A stretch of 64,000 bases of DNA from Symbiodinium microadriaticum (Eukaryota; Sar; Dinophyceae; Suessiales; Symbiodiniaceae): positions 312,786-376,785 of the forward strand of contig LSRX01000327.1 in the NCBI GenBank assembly GCA_001939145.1, written 5' to 3'. Position 1 is the first letter of the stretch. Every line of letters starts with the position of its first letter. A program made the translations under genes and the position numbers. Below the pieces are notes generated by a model. That model was not told the DNA's origin. It worked only from the letters and a program-made list of their open reading frames with translations, and searched no databases. Positions 1 through 12,160 of this stretch are shown one piece after another.

Positions 1-2
1 AA

Positions 3-834
3 GGCCCGCAAGAACGGCAGGAGTACAGCTTTGTGAGGGCAGTTTATGCTGAGATCAAAGGAAGAGCAGCCGAGCCGTTCTCTTCGGTGGCCAGTGCTGC
101 GTCAACGGGCCGTATGAGTACTTCCAGGATGCAGCACGGCCTTTCTCCAGAGCTTCGGGTTCTCGGGTATAATAGCGTGCCATATAATATAGAGACCAAC
201 TATGCTGTTAACTAGAAGTTTGGAGGTGAGGCTTCAGCGTTTAGAGTAGGGTAGAGGCGAGATTTGCTCTTTGGGGTTTGGGATTTAGGTTCAGGAAGGG
301 TGATTGAACCAAGGGTTGATTGAACCACAAAGCTCTAGGAGTTTTGGTCAGAGGTTCACACCCTGCAGTTCGAAGAGGACCAAGAAGAAGGCCTGCGACG
401 TGCGGAAGCATCGAAATTGAAAGACCGAGCCTCCAGTCCCAAGTTGGGGGTTTGCCTAGTGGCTGAGGACCAACTCTGCAGCTGATCGATTGTCTCGCAA
501 TCTAGGCAGAATCTAGGCACATCCAGCCGTAGCCAGCAGCGCACGGATTCTTAAAGGAGCTTTCGCCCTGCTCAGACAGCTGTCAGCAGAAAGTGCCCAA
601 CAATTCCTTCGCCTTGTGGAGCATCTTTTTTCCATGGATCGCCACGCTCTAGACTCCCAACAGGAAGGCATCTCGCAACTATTGGCATGTTCGTTCTCGT
701 TCATGCGCCTGTCCCTTCTATGCGCTCTAAACTCTGAGGCCCCTGAGCTCCTTGAGGCCTTCTTAACCAAAAAAGCCGGCATCGCCAAACCCTCAAAACA
801 GTCGGCTCCGCTCGCCCGACACCCGCTACTGTAA
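3..834 (+). CDS. 3' end of an unrecognised gene (three exons, truncated by window start)
   Basis: Three + strand pieces read as protein. The first runs from base 3 to a possible GT donor near 90 (contains EYSFVRAVYAEIK). The second starts after CAG at 368 and runs to about 452 (contains FEEDQEEGLRRAEASKL). The last starts about 537-541 and ends at the TAA 832-834 (contains LVEHLFSMDRHALD and LLEAFLTKKAGIAKP). The products are helix-rich and charged, with no transmembrane segment. The last exon is open for nearly 100 codons. I do not recognise the family. Exact junctions were not fixed by homology, so whether all three belong to one mRNA is inference. Overlapping minus-strand frames look like shadows. 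Confidence 0.5.
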
Positions 835-1340
835 ATGTCCAAATTCGAAACACTGACTTCTGGCCCCCTATCAAATCCCCGTGAGCCCCCTTACACCGTG
901 AATCCAGCGAAGCCTCAGAGCACTATAGACGGCCCCTGAACATGCTTCTGACGCATTGCGAAGCCCTCTCAACGCCCAACTCTAACTCTCGTATGCATGC
1001 CCCTCAAACCCGTGTATAGAAACCACCCCCTGAGACTAGAGGCCCCCGGCAGAAATGCACGCCTTCAGCAGGTTGGAACCGGATTCCCATCAGCGGGCCT
1101 AAGCCCAGCTGCCGAGCTCAGCACGGAGCGATCATCCGAGGACTCGAAAACACACACATAATGAGCAAAGTATCAAGAATAGTAACGATACGATCAACAG
1201 CAGTAGCAGCTAGAATTGATTGTTTGTTCGTCTTTTGGGTGCAGGGGTTTAGGGCTTGAAGGGAGAGGGGTTGCAATGGGCCATAATGGGCCTGGATGCC
1301 AAAGAGGAAAGGGGTTCAGGAGTTTTGGGGCTTCTATCCC
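835..1340. other. intergenic stretch, no gene seen
   Basis: About 500 bases after the TAA at 832-834. I see no exon-like frame and no structured repeat. Confidence 0.4.
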
Positions 1341-1357
1341 ATTGATCAACGGCACAG

Positions 1358-1792
1358 GAGGGGCCATGATCATGTACGGCGGCGCAAACAATGTGCAACA
1401 GTCCCTCGTCTTTAGAGATCCATTCGCTGAGCTGAGTGTTCCAAAAGTCTTCGGTTTGAGCTCGATTGTAAGGCCGGCGAGGTATTCTTCAGGCCTGGTA
1501 CGGGTGAGAGTTGGTTGGCGATTGGGGTCACGAGGTCTATGGAACCTGTCTGTGCCCTTGCAAGCTCATAGGTGGAAGTAAGGTCTACGTAATTGGGTTG
1601 CACACTTTCGGTGAGGGTTGATGTTTAACGCTTCTTGACGTCTCGGGGGGGGTAAGTTGGACTGGGTGTTGCTGAACAGTGTTGCTGCTTCAACAGCGAA
1701 GCCGCAACGGGTTTTGGACGACCAGTGAGGTTCAACGATGTGTGGCTACTGGATCTTCTTCACCATGCCTGGACAGAGATACAGCCAGCGAG
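1358..1792 (+). CDS. kelch-repeat protein, two exons of a fragmentary gene
   Basis: After AG at 1356-1357 the frame reads GAMIMYGG, the glycine-glycine strand of a kelch blade. A second exon, beginning at 1726 or 1730 after AG, reads FNDVWLLDL followed by AWTEIQPA, the matching NDVWxLDLxxxxWTxI part of a blade, and ends at AG|GTCGGC (donor 1793). Kelch blades form beta-propellers used in protein binding or sugar oxidation; which applies here cannot be told. The donor of the first exon is unclear: a GC donor at 1382 gives the right phase but loses one glycine. No further blades were found nearby, so this may be a remnant or a gene with very long introns. Confidence 0.45.
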
Positions 1793-1799
1793 GTCGGCT

Positions 1800-3540
1800 G
1801 CCTTGGAGCCCGTGGTGTCAGGGATTTCAGGTTGCAATGTATCGGACCTTGATTTCTGACTTTTGGGCGCTGGGGCGGGGCCCCCAATGGGGACAGCTGA
1901 GGGCTCCACAACGCCTGGACCATGGTGAGCTGTAGGTTTTTTTTATCTCAATTCGTGAGCCGGGTCGGGCTGTGCCACCCATCACTGCGTGCTTGGTGAG
2001 GTTTTAGTGGGTTCTGCCGATTCTTCAATCCACCGTAAAGAAACACTTCCCCGAACGTTCAAAGACCCCTCGAACGGCACATGTTGCGCAACATCTAAGT
2101 CTAAGTTGCCACAGCGAGTCATGAATTTATGCATGCGTATGGGCGTGTCAGACAACAAGGGGCCTTAGTAAAGACTTCAAGCAGAGATTCCTTACTACAT
2201 ATAAAGCCACCGAAGTTGAGAAACTCCATATATTCGTGGATCTCATGACGGCAGATACCTATATCTATACATATATATATATATGTGTGTATATATATAT
2301 ATATATAGATGGACCTTGCATGAACGCGGAAAGCCTGGCCACCTGGTCAGAGGCAAGCAACATAATTTTATGACGATCGGATCTTTTTGGTTTGGATACA
2401 GCTGACATGGTGACTGTTGCCCTGGTTCAGAGCTGTTGCCGAATCGCTTGTGGCGCAGTCACAAGCGATGCGGACCTCCTTGACGCTGTTCTTATGCCAG
2501 TTTCTTTCCACGTTCCCGATTTTCGCAACCCGTAGCCTGCGACCAAACAAACCACAAATGAATTGCCCCAGACATCATGCATCCTAGATCCTAATTGATT
2601 ACAAGCTTTCAACGGACAAAACCGTTTTCAAAAGACCACGCATGATGTTTGCTTTTTGGTGACACTGCAATGTAACCTTTAACCTGAGACCCGCCCCCCA
2701 CACCTTTTGCAAATTCAGTTTTTCGTCAGGCTCAGCGTGCTACCGCCGCCGGTAGAGACGCGAATCGAGGAGCAACATTTTCGAGCGACCTGGTAAGCTG
2801 GTACAATATATACTACAATTTTCTGTAATATATAATATAGTAAATATAGTAATATAGTGTATATATAAGTAAGCTGCATGGTAAGGCTCCTACAGGGGTT
2901 TTGATGGCTCTTTGTTTGAACATGCAAGGTTGAAGGACCGCAGTGGGCCTTTCAAAAACTGATAAGCCCCTACTTCACGCAGGCCATAAGTGAAGGACCC
3001 TGGTTGTAAAGACCCTTATCCCTCGCTCTGCATGAATGAACGAAAGTCTCATTTCCGTGACTTTCTTCTGGGAACAAGAGGAATAAAGGGCTCCTGAATG
3101 AAAAGGTGCTCGAGGTCGGAAATTCCTTGGGATTGGGGTCATGCTTTGCTTTTGTTTTGCTCGTGGGATCTTCAGCAACCTCCACTCCACACACGGATCC
3201 TGTGGCATTTCCACGGTGACCAACCAAAGCCTGCTTGAGACCAGAGGCTTTCCTTGCTTGGGCTTTTTGTCAAGCTGAAGCGAATCGTAGGGTTCATTTT
3301 AAGCCCCAGGGCGGAAAAGAACATATCCCAATATCCTACATTCTCAACCCGGCCCTCGTTGATGCGACTTTTCGGACTCTGTTCTGTTCCGGGTGTCGGG
3401 CAGCCTAGCTTTGGGCTACCACCGGCTTCGGGCTCAAGGTTCAGGGTTAGGGTTTAGGATTTAGGAGCGCGAGCTCCAATCAAGCCTGTGGAGGGCCAAT
3501 GTAACAACAGGGGGAATGCAGGCTCTCGTCTCGTCCTCTG
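1800..3540. other. repeat-poor stretch with no supported gene
   Basis: No exon with a recognisable domain or convincing splice context was seen. It holds an AT dinucleotide tract near 2258-2309 and an AT-rich patch around 2800-2880. Confidence 0.4.
2258..2309. repeat. AT-rich dinucleotide microsatellite
   Basis: Alternating TA with a short TGTGTG interruption, read directly from the sequence. Confidence 0.9.
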
Positions 3541-3543
3541 TAG

Positions 3544-3759
3544 TTTCGGCGCTTGTTCATGCGCTTCTGGTGTTTGCCTGCCGGCCTGCACCTCGTGCAC
3601 GTTCTCTGGGTGTACAACTCGATGTGCTGTGAACTGTGCATTTGCCAGTGGGAGCGAAGCTGGCGGGGCAGCCAGGAGGATGTGACGAAGACCGAAGACC
3701 TGTACTGCAAGAAGCACCAACAGAGCTCTTCAAAACATGGAGGGACGCCGTCCTCCTGA
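3544..3759 (+). CDS. candidate terminal exon, unrecognised
   Basis: A 71-codon open stretch follows AG at 3542-3543 and ends at TGA 3757-3759. It is rich in aromatic and cysteine residues early (MCCELCICQWERSW) and polar late (QEDVTKTEDLYCKKH). Codon choice looks more coding-like than the overlapping frames, one of which gives a cysteine-rich peptide that is probably a shadow. No family recognised and no upstream exon placed. Confidence 0.4.
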   Translation, partial: FRRLFMRFWCLPAGLHLVHVLWVYNSMCCELCICQWERSWRGSQEDVTKTEDLYCKKHQQSSSKHGGTPSS

Positions 3760-5489
3760 GATCTCTTCCTCCTTTCAAGTCTAGACATGAGACCCGAGAT
3801 CGAAACCTTCCGTGTTCCTGCGTATGTACGGGAAAACAGCTTCAAAGGAAATTCGTCAGGATGTGCTTTGAGGCTTTTGAACTCCCCCGCTCCCGAGGGT
3901 CAGATCCGAAGCCTCGAAAGTTCGACGTGCGTTTTTCAGGTGAAGTCCTGCCGAAGCATTATCGCCCTCCGAGGCATGTAACTTGGCAGCCTTGGCCGCG
4001 TCCACGTTTTGGGCTTTCTTCGCGCAGTTTACGCATGATTGTGCAGCATTTGGGCTATACCCAGCTGCGAGCCGGTAGTGAATATGTGGCGTTGCGCTCG
4101 GATGATCCTCGGGAACGAAGGTCCAAATCGACGTGTGCGATCGCGTTCAATCGACAAGTCGAGATCCTTTTATACTGTCGTCATCTTCAGCTGTCATAAT
4201 CATGCCTTGGAAGTGATTCTGGTCCTTGTGGCCTTTGAGAGCTTTGAAAGCTGCTTTTGGTGAAGATGTTTATTGCGCAGGTTTCAGGCGTGATGGTTCG
4301 GGCGGTTCAGGCGTGAATGACTGTATCCCCAAATCCAACTCCGAACAAGATGCAGAAAGCTGCTTTCATTCAGTAGAGGTTCATCCCTATAATTCAAACC
4401 CATTCAGAACCTGGTGTATCCTGGCCCGGAATTGCTAGAAGTCCGAACATCGACCCTATCAAGGTTTAGGGTTTTGGGGTTCAGGGTTCGTCAATCTTGA
4501 TGAGTCGCATGAGTGATGCGGGATGTGGGCAGTTCGCCCGCTTGCCTCTGTGAACTCGAAATGAAAGTTGAGCGACCTCAATATCAACAACAGTCAGGTT
4601 TCGGCAGCAGAGACGTGACTGTAACCGCACCGAATGACTCACTGTCCGAGGCAATTGCTAGTGCTGGGTCGCGCCCGAAAGCCCGCCACAGGCCGTTGGG
4701 GCCTCTACTCGCCACTTGGAATAGAACAAAGCAGCGGCTAGGAAGGACCGTGAGGGAGTGTCACGATGATGACGATGCCACTTTGGCACTGATGAGTCCG
4801 ATATACGCTGGCAGCGCTTGGTTGCCAATCTGCGGGCGGCAGACACTGGGGGCAAGCATTTTGGGGGGTCGTTGTGTTTGCGCGTCACGCTGGTGTTTCA
4901 CATGTTATGCTATAACGTTCTTTATCTTTACTTATTTACCCCTAGTTATCGTGAAATGGCAGGCGCTCTGGGTTTGTATGGCAGTACGACGACGACGACG
5001 ACGACTACTACTACTACCACCACCGTCAGCATCCTGAGTCCCATCAATTCCATATTTATCCTTGCAGAGCTTGCGGTGAAGGTTCCGGGAGGGTCTTATC
5101 AACTCTTCTTAAATCCGTGCCAGTACTTGGTGTGTCCCATGATTCGCTGAGCTAGGCGAGCGTCATCGTGCTAAGACACTTCCGAACCCTGCCCTTAAGA
5201 AGCTACTTCTTGTGCCAAGCTGCGGTGCTTGGAAGCCATTCTGGCTTCGTTCCAATCGCTAAGTGAACCCTCAGCCCAAACCCAACCTTAAACTCCACTT
5301 GTTGCCTAAAGCTTCGTTTTTGGACCTCACCTTCCTATGTAGATTTCGGGTATATCTCGAAGGTATCTCTAGGGTATCTCAAGAATACCCCAAATTTCCC
5401 ACATTTTTCGGACTAGGTCTACTCCCAACGCAGTAACGACAGCACTTACAAGCCTTTGGGGGGTAGCCTTTCAGGTTAACAGCCTTTCG

Positions 5490-6300
5490 CAGCACTCCCG
5501 GGACCGCTGCTCACGGCGTACACACGTGAAATGCCGGACGGAAAGATCTGTTTCATAGCTCGCCGGACGGAATGATCTGCTGAATAGCTCTCTCGGGACC
5601 GCAGCTCACGGCGTAAACACTTGAAATGCCGGACGGAAAGATCTGTTTCATAGCTCGCCGGACGGAATGATCTGCTGAATAGCTCTCTCGGGACCGCTGC
5701 TCAAGGCGTAAACATTTGAAATGCCGGACGGGAAGAACCGTTACATAGCTCGCCGGACGGAATGATCTGCTGAAAAGCTCTCTCGGGACCGCTGCTCAAG
5801 GCGTCAACACTTGAAATGCCGGACGGAAAGATCTGTTTCATAGCTCGCCCGACGGAATGATCTGCTGAATAGCTCTCTCGGGACCGCTGCTCAAGGCGTA
5901 AACATTTGAAATGCCGGACGGGAAGATCGAGCTCTCTCGGAACCGCTGTTCAAAGCGTAAACACTTGAAGTGCCCGACGGAATGATCTGCTGAATAGCTC
6001 TCTCGGGACCGCTGCTCAAGGCGTAAACATGCGTAAACACTTGAAATGCCGGACGGAATGATCTGTTGCATAGCTCTCTCGGGACCGCTGTTCAAGTCGT
6101 AACCACTTGAAATGCCTGACGGAATGATCTGTGTCATAGCTCTGTCTCGAAACTGCTGTTCAATTCGTAACACTGGAAATGCCCGACGGAAAGATTTGTT
6201 CCATAGCTCTTTGGGAACTGCTGTTCAAGGCATAAACACTTCAAGCGGTTGACGTAATGATCTGTTTCATATAGCTCTCTCGAGACCGCTGTTAAAAGCG
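5490..6300. repeat. satellite-like tandem array, 95-bp units then about 66-bp units
   Basis: Ten diverged copies share GGACCGCTGCTCAAGGCG and GCCGGACGGAATGATCTG. Unit starts (second G of CGGGACC) fall at 5501, 5596, 5691, 5786 and 5881, exactly 95 apart. Later ones at 5940, 6006, 6082, 6150, 6214 and 6283 are 59-76 apart. The 95-bp unit is the 66-bp unit plus a 29-bp partial duplication (TAGCTCGCCGGACGG). The minus frames across it (5838-6538) encode a repeated IIPSGIS peptide, but the 95-bp period breaks the frame, so the array is probably not coding. Confidence 0.9.
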
Positions 6301-7018
6301 CAAACAGGTGATTGCCAGGACCCTGCCGCGACCCCCTCCTTGCGCTCTGTTCAAAGGGGATTCGTACACGGAAACAAGAATGCAAGGACTTCAGCGCTTG
6401 GGAGTCTGAGTTGTGAAGGTGTAAACACATAATTCCCACCTTACACCATAGTGAATCCCAGAACGCTGGAACATGGATGTAGGATGATGCGTGCTGGGAT
6501 CCCTGTTGCTTAAGCGCATGAGGATAATGATGGTCCAACTTTCTGGCTTCTACTTGGTTACTTTAATAAGCCCCGAAGCTCGAAAAACGTTGCTCTGCCT
6601 ATAGCCGAGGTTCGACTTGCACAGTGCCTGCTGGAAGGTGGCTGCTTCGGGTTGTAGTGATCATGAGGCATGCTCAAACATTCAGGCCATTACACAAGTT
6701 CTGATGCAAAAAGTGATCATGAGGTTGCGGACTTAGGATTTGGAGCTAAACCCTCAACCGTTTTTTTGGGGGGCTTCCTTGGGAAAGAAAGGCTTTGGCT
6801 TTGAAGGAGCTGCGAGTCAGGACCGAATGGAGGTGCTTGCAAGTTCCGCGTTTACTGGGTTGCCTTCTTGGAGGAGACGAGTACCAAAAACTGACGGCTT
6901 GCAACTCAAGTCTGAGACCTTAGTCAATGTTTGTTGTCTGGTGAGAGACGTCAGCTTGAATTGGAGTTCAGAGTCTCAGCACCGTTTCTCTGCCGATGTA
7001 AGGCCGGCGGATTGCAAT

Positions 7019-7546
7019 GTACACAGTTTTGACGGCACAGTGTCATGCAATGGCAGTGCTGTTTTGTTCTGGAACCTGTGTGGTGTGGCTGGCCTGGGTG
7101 CTATGAGGTTTGGAGTCAATCAAAAGCCTTGTTGACCCTTTGTACGTTGGTTTTGCATTTCAGGCTTGATTCCTATCGGTTCAAGAGATCTTCCGTGGGG
7201 CTGCAAGCATTGTGTTTCCAGCCTCATGGGGCTTATTATTGCGTATTGCAGTGCGGAGCAGGCATTGCCAACTGCGCAGACAGCACTGTGGCGTGGCAAT
7301 GCAGCCGGCTGGGTGACTAAGCTGCCGGACGGCACGGAGGATCCCATGAGAGCTCGATGCTGGTAGTTGCCTGGGTGGCAAGTGAATTTGGCAGCGGTTT
7401 TCCAGCCGTTCTTTGTTTTCGTGGCCTGATTCGTCTCGATTGGAGGAGTTGTGGGTTCACGGTGGCCACATGGAGCCGGGAAGTGCCTTGACTTCGCGCA
7501 GCCCGGGACGTACATATCCATTCGTGCAGAGAGCGCCATTCAATTT
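7019..7546 (+). CDS. weak candidate exons of a cysteine-rich secreted-type protein
   Basis: Three nearby + pieces read as cysteine-containing protein: ADCNVHSFDGTVSCNG (about 7009-7080), AYYCVLQCGAGIANC (about 7230-7285) and KCLDFAQPGTYISIRAES (about 7479-7535). The CNVHSFDG segment loosely resembles the start of a von Willebrand D-type domain, but the usual GDPHY motif is absent. Junctions were not resolved and each piece competes with other open frames. Treat as a hint. Confidence 0.25.
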
Positions 7547-7888
7547 CAGGGCTGGTTGTGTCTCTTGCCAATCTCACCAATGCCAACAGTAAGCCAAGAA
7601 GAAATGTCACATCTGGTTTGGTGACCATCGACGTGTCGTTGGGTTGCAGTCTTTACACCTGTACAACGGTGTATCATGATCCATCGCAACTCCACCACAT
7701 GTCGTAACGTTTGCTCTTTTCTGCTTCGCAGCTGCCGTTCAGAATTTCCTGAAATTACAGCCTATTGTTGCATGTAGAATTACTTCGTTTGTCATGTTTG
7801 AAGGATGTGTCTCCCTTATAGTTTTCGATTTTCTCTGAGCCGTACGACCACGAGTTTTGTCAAGCGCTGTGGTTCGAAAGCACGGCAC

Positions 7889-7967
7889 TGGATAGATAGC
7901 TAGATAGATTGATAGATAGATAAATATCAGATAAATGAATATTTTTATATATATATATATACATACA

Positions 7968-8002
<35 letters not shown>

Positions 8003-8090
8003 GTTATAGATATAGATATAGATATAGATAAAGTTAAAGATAAGATATTGCGTGTATATCTATCTATATATATATATGTATACACATGTT
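7889..8090. repeat. GATA/TACA/TA compound microsatellite
   Basis: GATA-type units, a TA run, about ten TACA units from roughly 7960 to 8000, then TAGATA and TA runs. It produces spurious tyrosine/valine-rich frames on the minus strand. Confidence 0.9.
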
Positions 8091-8972
8091 TAAACCTTAA
8101 AACCCAGTGTCAGGTCGTGAGGCCCAGCAGCGGGTGCTTTCGCTGAACTCCGAGCCCTCAAGGCTTATTCATCACACCGTGCGTGGCATCCAGGCTCCGG
8201 TTGAGGGTATGGGGATTTTGGAATTTTGGTTGTTAGGGTATCGGGGCTTAATCGCCTCCTCCTTAGGGCTTCGAGGCTCCATGCACGTGGAGCACAGTAG
8301 GAGCAAGAGAGCAAAAGCAACAGAAGAAGCAAAGGAGCAGGCGCAAGAGACGCGGCAGAAGCAGGAGCAAAAGCCAGCGCGGGAGCAAGAGCCAAAGCAG
8401 GAGCAAGAGCACGACCCCACAAAAGTGGCAGTAGAGAAGAATGCAGATTAATAACAAAAAACACTTTCAGAGACTTTAGTAGGGCCTCCAGAGGCTGCAC
8501 AAGTCAGATGAGGCTGTGGATGAGTGTCTACTCGGCTATTAATTGCTTGTCTATTTTGCTTTCCGTTGCAGAGTAGATGATGGAATAGTCAATTAAATTG
8601 TTCGCTATTCTGACATATAGCCCATGCCCTGTTGAAGGACAAAATGTTGGCAATGTATATAGAATCGACAAACATTATTGAGTGACCACAACAATAGAAA
8701 TGCACCTCCCAAAAATGCCTGATTGAAGGACAACCCATTTCCGCGTTCTTCGAAAATTTTGCAGTTTGCAGCAAACCAGCCTCTTTTGCAAATCTCGTTA
8801 GAACACAGATTAAGGATGGTGAGTATTGGGCTTCCCTGTACATGACCCTTTATACACCCAATGGCACGCATCACCGGTCATGATTCTCGAATGTTCTTGC
8901 AGTCACTGTAACCCTGAAACCCTAAACCCTAAACCGATGTTCTTAGGCATTTCCGAGTGTGAGTGCTGAAAC

Positions 8973-9120
8973 CGATGTTCTTGTGCTTCCTGCAATAAGG
9001 CCCCCTTTCGGCACAGCTGTAAAGCCGCTCCTGGGTTCGTCAGGCTCTGCCGCCTGAGAACCTCAAGCTTGTTTTCTCGTACCTCTCTGGCCACGTGCTG
9101 GACCTGCTGTGAGGCGAGCT
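8973..9120 (-). CDS. candidate internal exon, unrecognised helical protein
   Basis: Read on the minus strand, an exon follows CTTCAG (AG at 9122-9121) and ends at a GT donor (8972-8971) after AACATCG. It encodes a charged helical stretch including SQQVQHVAREVRENKLEVL and PGAALQLCRKGALLQEAQ. Splice dinucleotides, coding-like third positions and lack of stops support it. No family recognised and no partner exon located. Confidence 0.4.
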
Positions 9121-9129
9121 CTGAAGCTA

Positions 9130-10270
9130 CCCTAATTATCATAAGGCGAAGTCTGAAGCTACAAAAATTAAGATAAGAAGCCCCAAGAAGTAGTATAGGT
9201 AATAAACTATAAGGCCCCTATAACAAAAAACCCTAGGCCGGGAAGCCTGAAACACCTTAAACCTTGACTCCGGGAGTTTCTTGGTTTCTGGAGCGGCCTT
9301 AAACGGGGTTTAGGGTTTAGGGGTCTGAAGATCGAGCACAGTGACACACCCCTAGAGCCCCTTTTTTGGGACTTTGATGGAATGCACCCCCTTTGACATT
9401 AGTTGCAGCTTGGTTTTCTGGTATTCCTATGCTATGCACAAGAGATGAAGGCAGCTGAAGTTTCAAGACTAGGTTCGTGTTCCCCTTGTTGCCCACATCC
9501 CCGCCATGTTCTAGCGATGAGTTCCTTCTTCAGCCAGTGCACCAAGTCACAGCAAACCTATCCTTATATAAGCCTCCCGAAGCCTCCGAACGCGATCTAG
9601 GACTTGTACAAACAGGCCTCACTTGTGGAGCCGGCCAGATCCCGTGCTGAACGTGCAGTGACAAAGAGAATCACTCCCTGTTCAGTTTGCGCAGACTGCC
9701 TTGGAAGGCTCCGTTCTCAGTTATCCCTGATGAGGCAAGTGAGCTTCAAACCTTAGGTCAGAAACACCTGAAGGTCTCAAGGAAAGTCAGAATGCATGAA
9801 GTTGAGTCCCGGCAGCACGGCAGAAACCCGAAATGCCAAAGGGGCACAGTTACAGGGGCTAATGTATCAAAGGGGGGGTGTTAGCTGAAGGCTCATGGAA
9901 TTGTGCAACGTTGGTTTTTGCGATTAGCCTGCTCTTATGGTGGTCAGAGCACAAGGCAACGCTTTTTGGGACAGTCTCAGGCCTCGGGCCTCCGTAGCTA
10001 AACCTGCCCTACAAGAATCAATGAAGGTTCGTAAAATACCCCTGACTTATTGGGGCGTGGGCAGTCCTTCGATCCTCTGCAGGATGTTGGAGATCCCAAA
10101 TCCGCATCTCGACATCCTAACAAACCTCGACTCTAGGGAGTCCCTTCATCTCGTATAACCCTACAGACCCCCCGTGTAATCCCGAAGCCTAAGCCGTAAA
10201 ACCTAGACCCCTGACCCCAAACCCCCAAACCGCATATGTACTATATGACTATATGTAACCGGTAATTACT
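9130..10270. other. non-genic stretch with telomere-like motifs
   Basis: No supported exon. It holds a short duplication around 9120-9165 (GAAGTCTGAAGCTAC against CTGAAGCTACC) and TTTAGGG motifs near 9308-9320. Confidence 0.4.
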
Positions 10271-10930
10271 GTAATTAGTTCCTAAAGCCCGTGACCCCTG
10301 CGTAAGCCCCTCCATATCGCAAAGACATCGAAACACCCAGAAACCGTGGAAGTCGTTGATCGGAGAACTCCTGGGCTGAGCAGACGATCGTACGGATCGG
10401 GCGCTCGCCGGTTGAGAGAATCCTCAGGCCGTATAGAGTAGTTCGTACGTTATTTCGTGCCTGACGATGTGTCGAACACACTCGACCAGCCCCTACAGAA
10501 GCTAAACTCATCTAAGCCCTGCGGCTCACACCCGAAGGTGTTTGAGGTTTGGCAGCAACGGTGTCAAGGCTGACATTGTCAACCCAGTCTTTGTTAGTCA
10601 ACCTTTGACGCTTCCGGACCTAGAGCCGCAAGCACCCTAAGCCCAGAAGATGACTCCTAAAGCCCCGAACCCTAAATCCATGCCCCCTGTTCCAGATCAA
10701 CTCAGATAGACCCGAAAACCCTCAGCCTTACACCCTGAAGAGATGTGCCTTGTTCATCGATTTCCGGTGCTGTGCTACCAGAACATGTGCTTGAAGATAA
10801 GGGACGTCCATTCCTCTCAACGGGTGAGTTGCCGTCTGCCTTTTGCTGTCCGCGTAGAGACGCATGGTCGGAGCAGGTGGGCAGTGAGCAGGGAAGGGCC
10901 ATTGCAAGCGCTGTGAACAGCGTCATCATT

Positions 10931-11041
10931 ACCCAGAGAGCCCAATACCCCTTAATTAAGCAATATACCTTAAATTATAGGGGCCTTAATATTATGATTT
11001 CAGGTATATTCCTTAATTAGGGGGTATTGGGCTCTCTGGGT
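10931..11041. mobile_element. 111-bp hairpin MITE-like element (family 1, full copy)
   Basis: A 40-base left arm starting ACCCAGAGAGCCCAATACCC is repeated inverted at the right end with only two mismatches (38 of 40), around a 31-base centre. This near-perfect terminal inverted repeat with no coding capacity is typical of a miniature inverted-repeat transposable element. Left halves of the same sequence recur at 18136 and 41199. No clear target-site duplication was found. Confidence 0.85.
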
Positions 11042-12160
11042 ACCTCAATTATTCTATACGCCTGCCGGCCTGCAGGCCGCCTTAAAATATAGCGATGCAT
11101 ATTATAAGGATTTTGCAAAGGGAGAATACTGAAGCAAAGGAGCTTTGCATCGGATATTTGAGGCAGACATCACCCCAGAGCTTTGAGAGGCTTTACCTTG
11201 AAGTAGCCTCTGCAGTTGCACACCATGCGCTGGCCATTTGACTCTCAACGCTGCTGAATCAAGAACCGTTTTTTGGATTCGCAGGTGCTGCTGCAGGCGT
11301 CCTAAGCCTATCAGCTGAAGCCCAGAGCACCTGCTTTGACTTTGAGAACTTCAACTCTTGTATGCTCCTATGCGGTCTTCTGGAAGTTTCTGGCCATGTT
11401 TCCGTTTACAGTTTGCACTCCAACGTGCATGCGTAGCATATAGATACGATGCACATATATATATATATATATATATATCAGATCTGTCTATCTGAGCATG
11501 GTATCTGCACTGTGTCCGCTCATACGTTTGAAGTAGTCCTTCGTGTGCAGGTGCGCCAGCATATCTGCAGAACAGACATACTGCCGTATTCCGAGCATCA
11601 GGTGGTGTTCTGGGCACAGCTTCCCGCACAGCAGGTTACAGTTTCCGTTTCAGAGGACGACAGCCGTGCAGCCAAGCATTCGGACTTGGCCTAGGGTTGG
11701 GGCTTAGAGTCTAGGGTTTAGGTCATCGTGAGCCCGAAGCCAAAGCGGTTCTGGGGTTTAACGAGTGGCACGAGAGTTTCAGCGCACGGTATGTCCGGAG
11801 GCCAAGCGAATGCTACGCTGAAGATATTCCTTAGATGGTTGTTTTGCTCTAGATGCCCGAATTCGGGCGGAAAAAGATGGTCGTCATCTCAGGTTTGACG
11901 GCAGGGGCCTTAACATTTCGAGCTTCCCAATTTGTGATAGCACTACTGACTTCTAGTTGCTCAAAGCGCTGCCTTTGCGTGAGTCAAACTTACCCAACCC
12001 CCCGGGTTAAGGGTTAGGGGTTTAGGGGTGGGGATCGGCCTTCAGGGACGGAGTTTGCGATTTTTTTTTAAGGAGGGGGTAGGGTTTTCGCTTGAGGAGA
12101 TGAATTGCTGGATTGTTGCTGGTAGATGACATACTAAGTCAGCATTTGACAGTAGCATCT
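11042..12160. other. non-genic stretch
   Basis: No supported exon. Contains a TA microsatellite at about 11453-11478 and diverged TTTAGGG motifs near 12005-12030. Confidence 0.4.

Noticed and set aside
526..536. CCGTAGCCA, identical to the start of the spliced leader
   Set aside because: Only nine bases and close to a protein-like exon; probably chance.
3636..4199. 187-codon + frame
   Set aside because: Length is within chance for 64 kb and the sequence shows no domain; the better frame in its first part is 3544-3759.
4513..5037. 174-codon + frame
   Set aside because: Ends in an ACG/ACT triplet repeat and shows no domain; other frames are open too.
5838..6538. Minus frames with repeated IIPSGIS peptide
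   Set aside because: The 95-bp period breaks the reading frame and the array behaves as a satellite.
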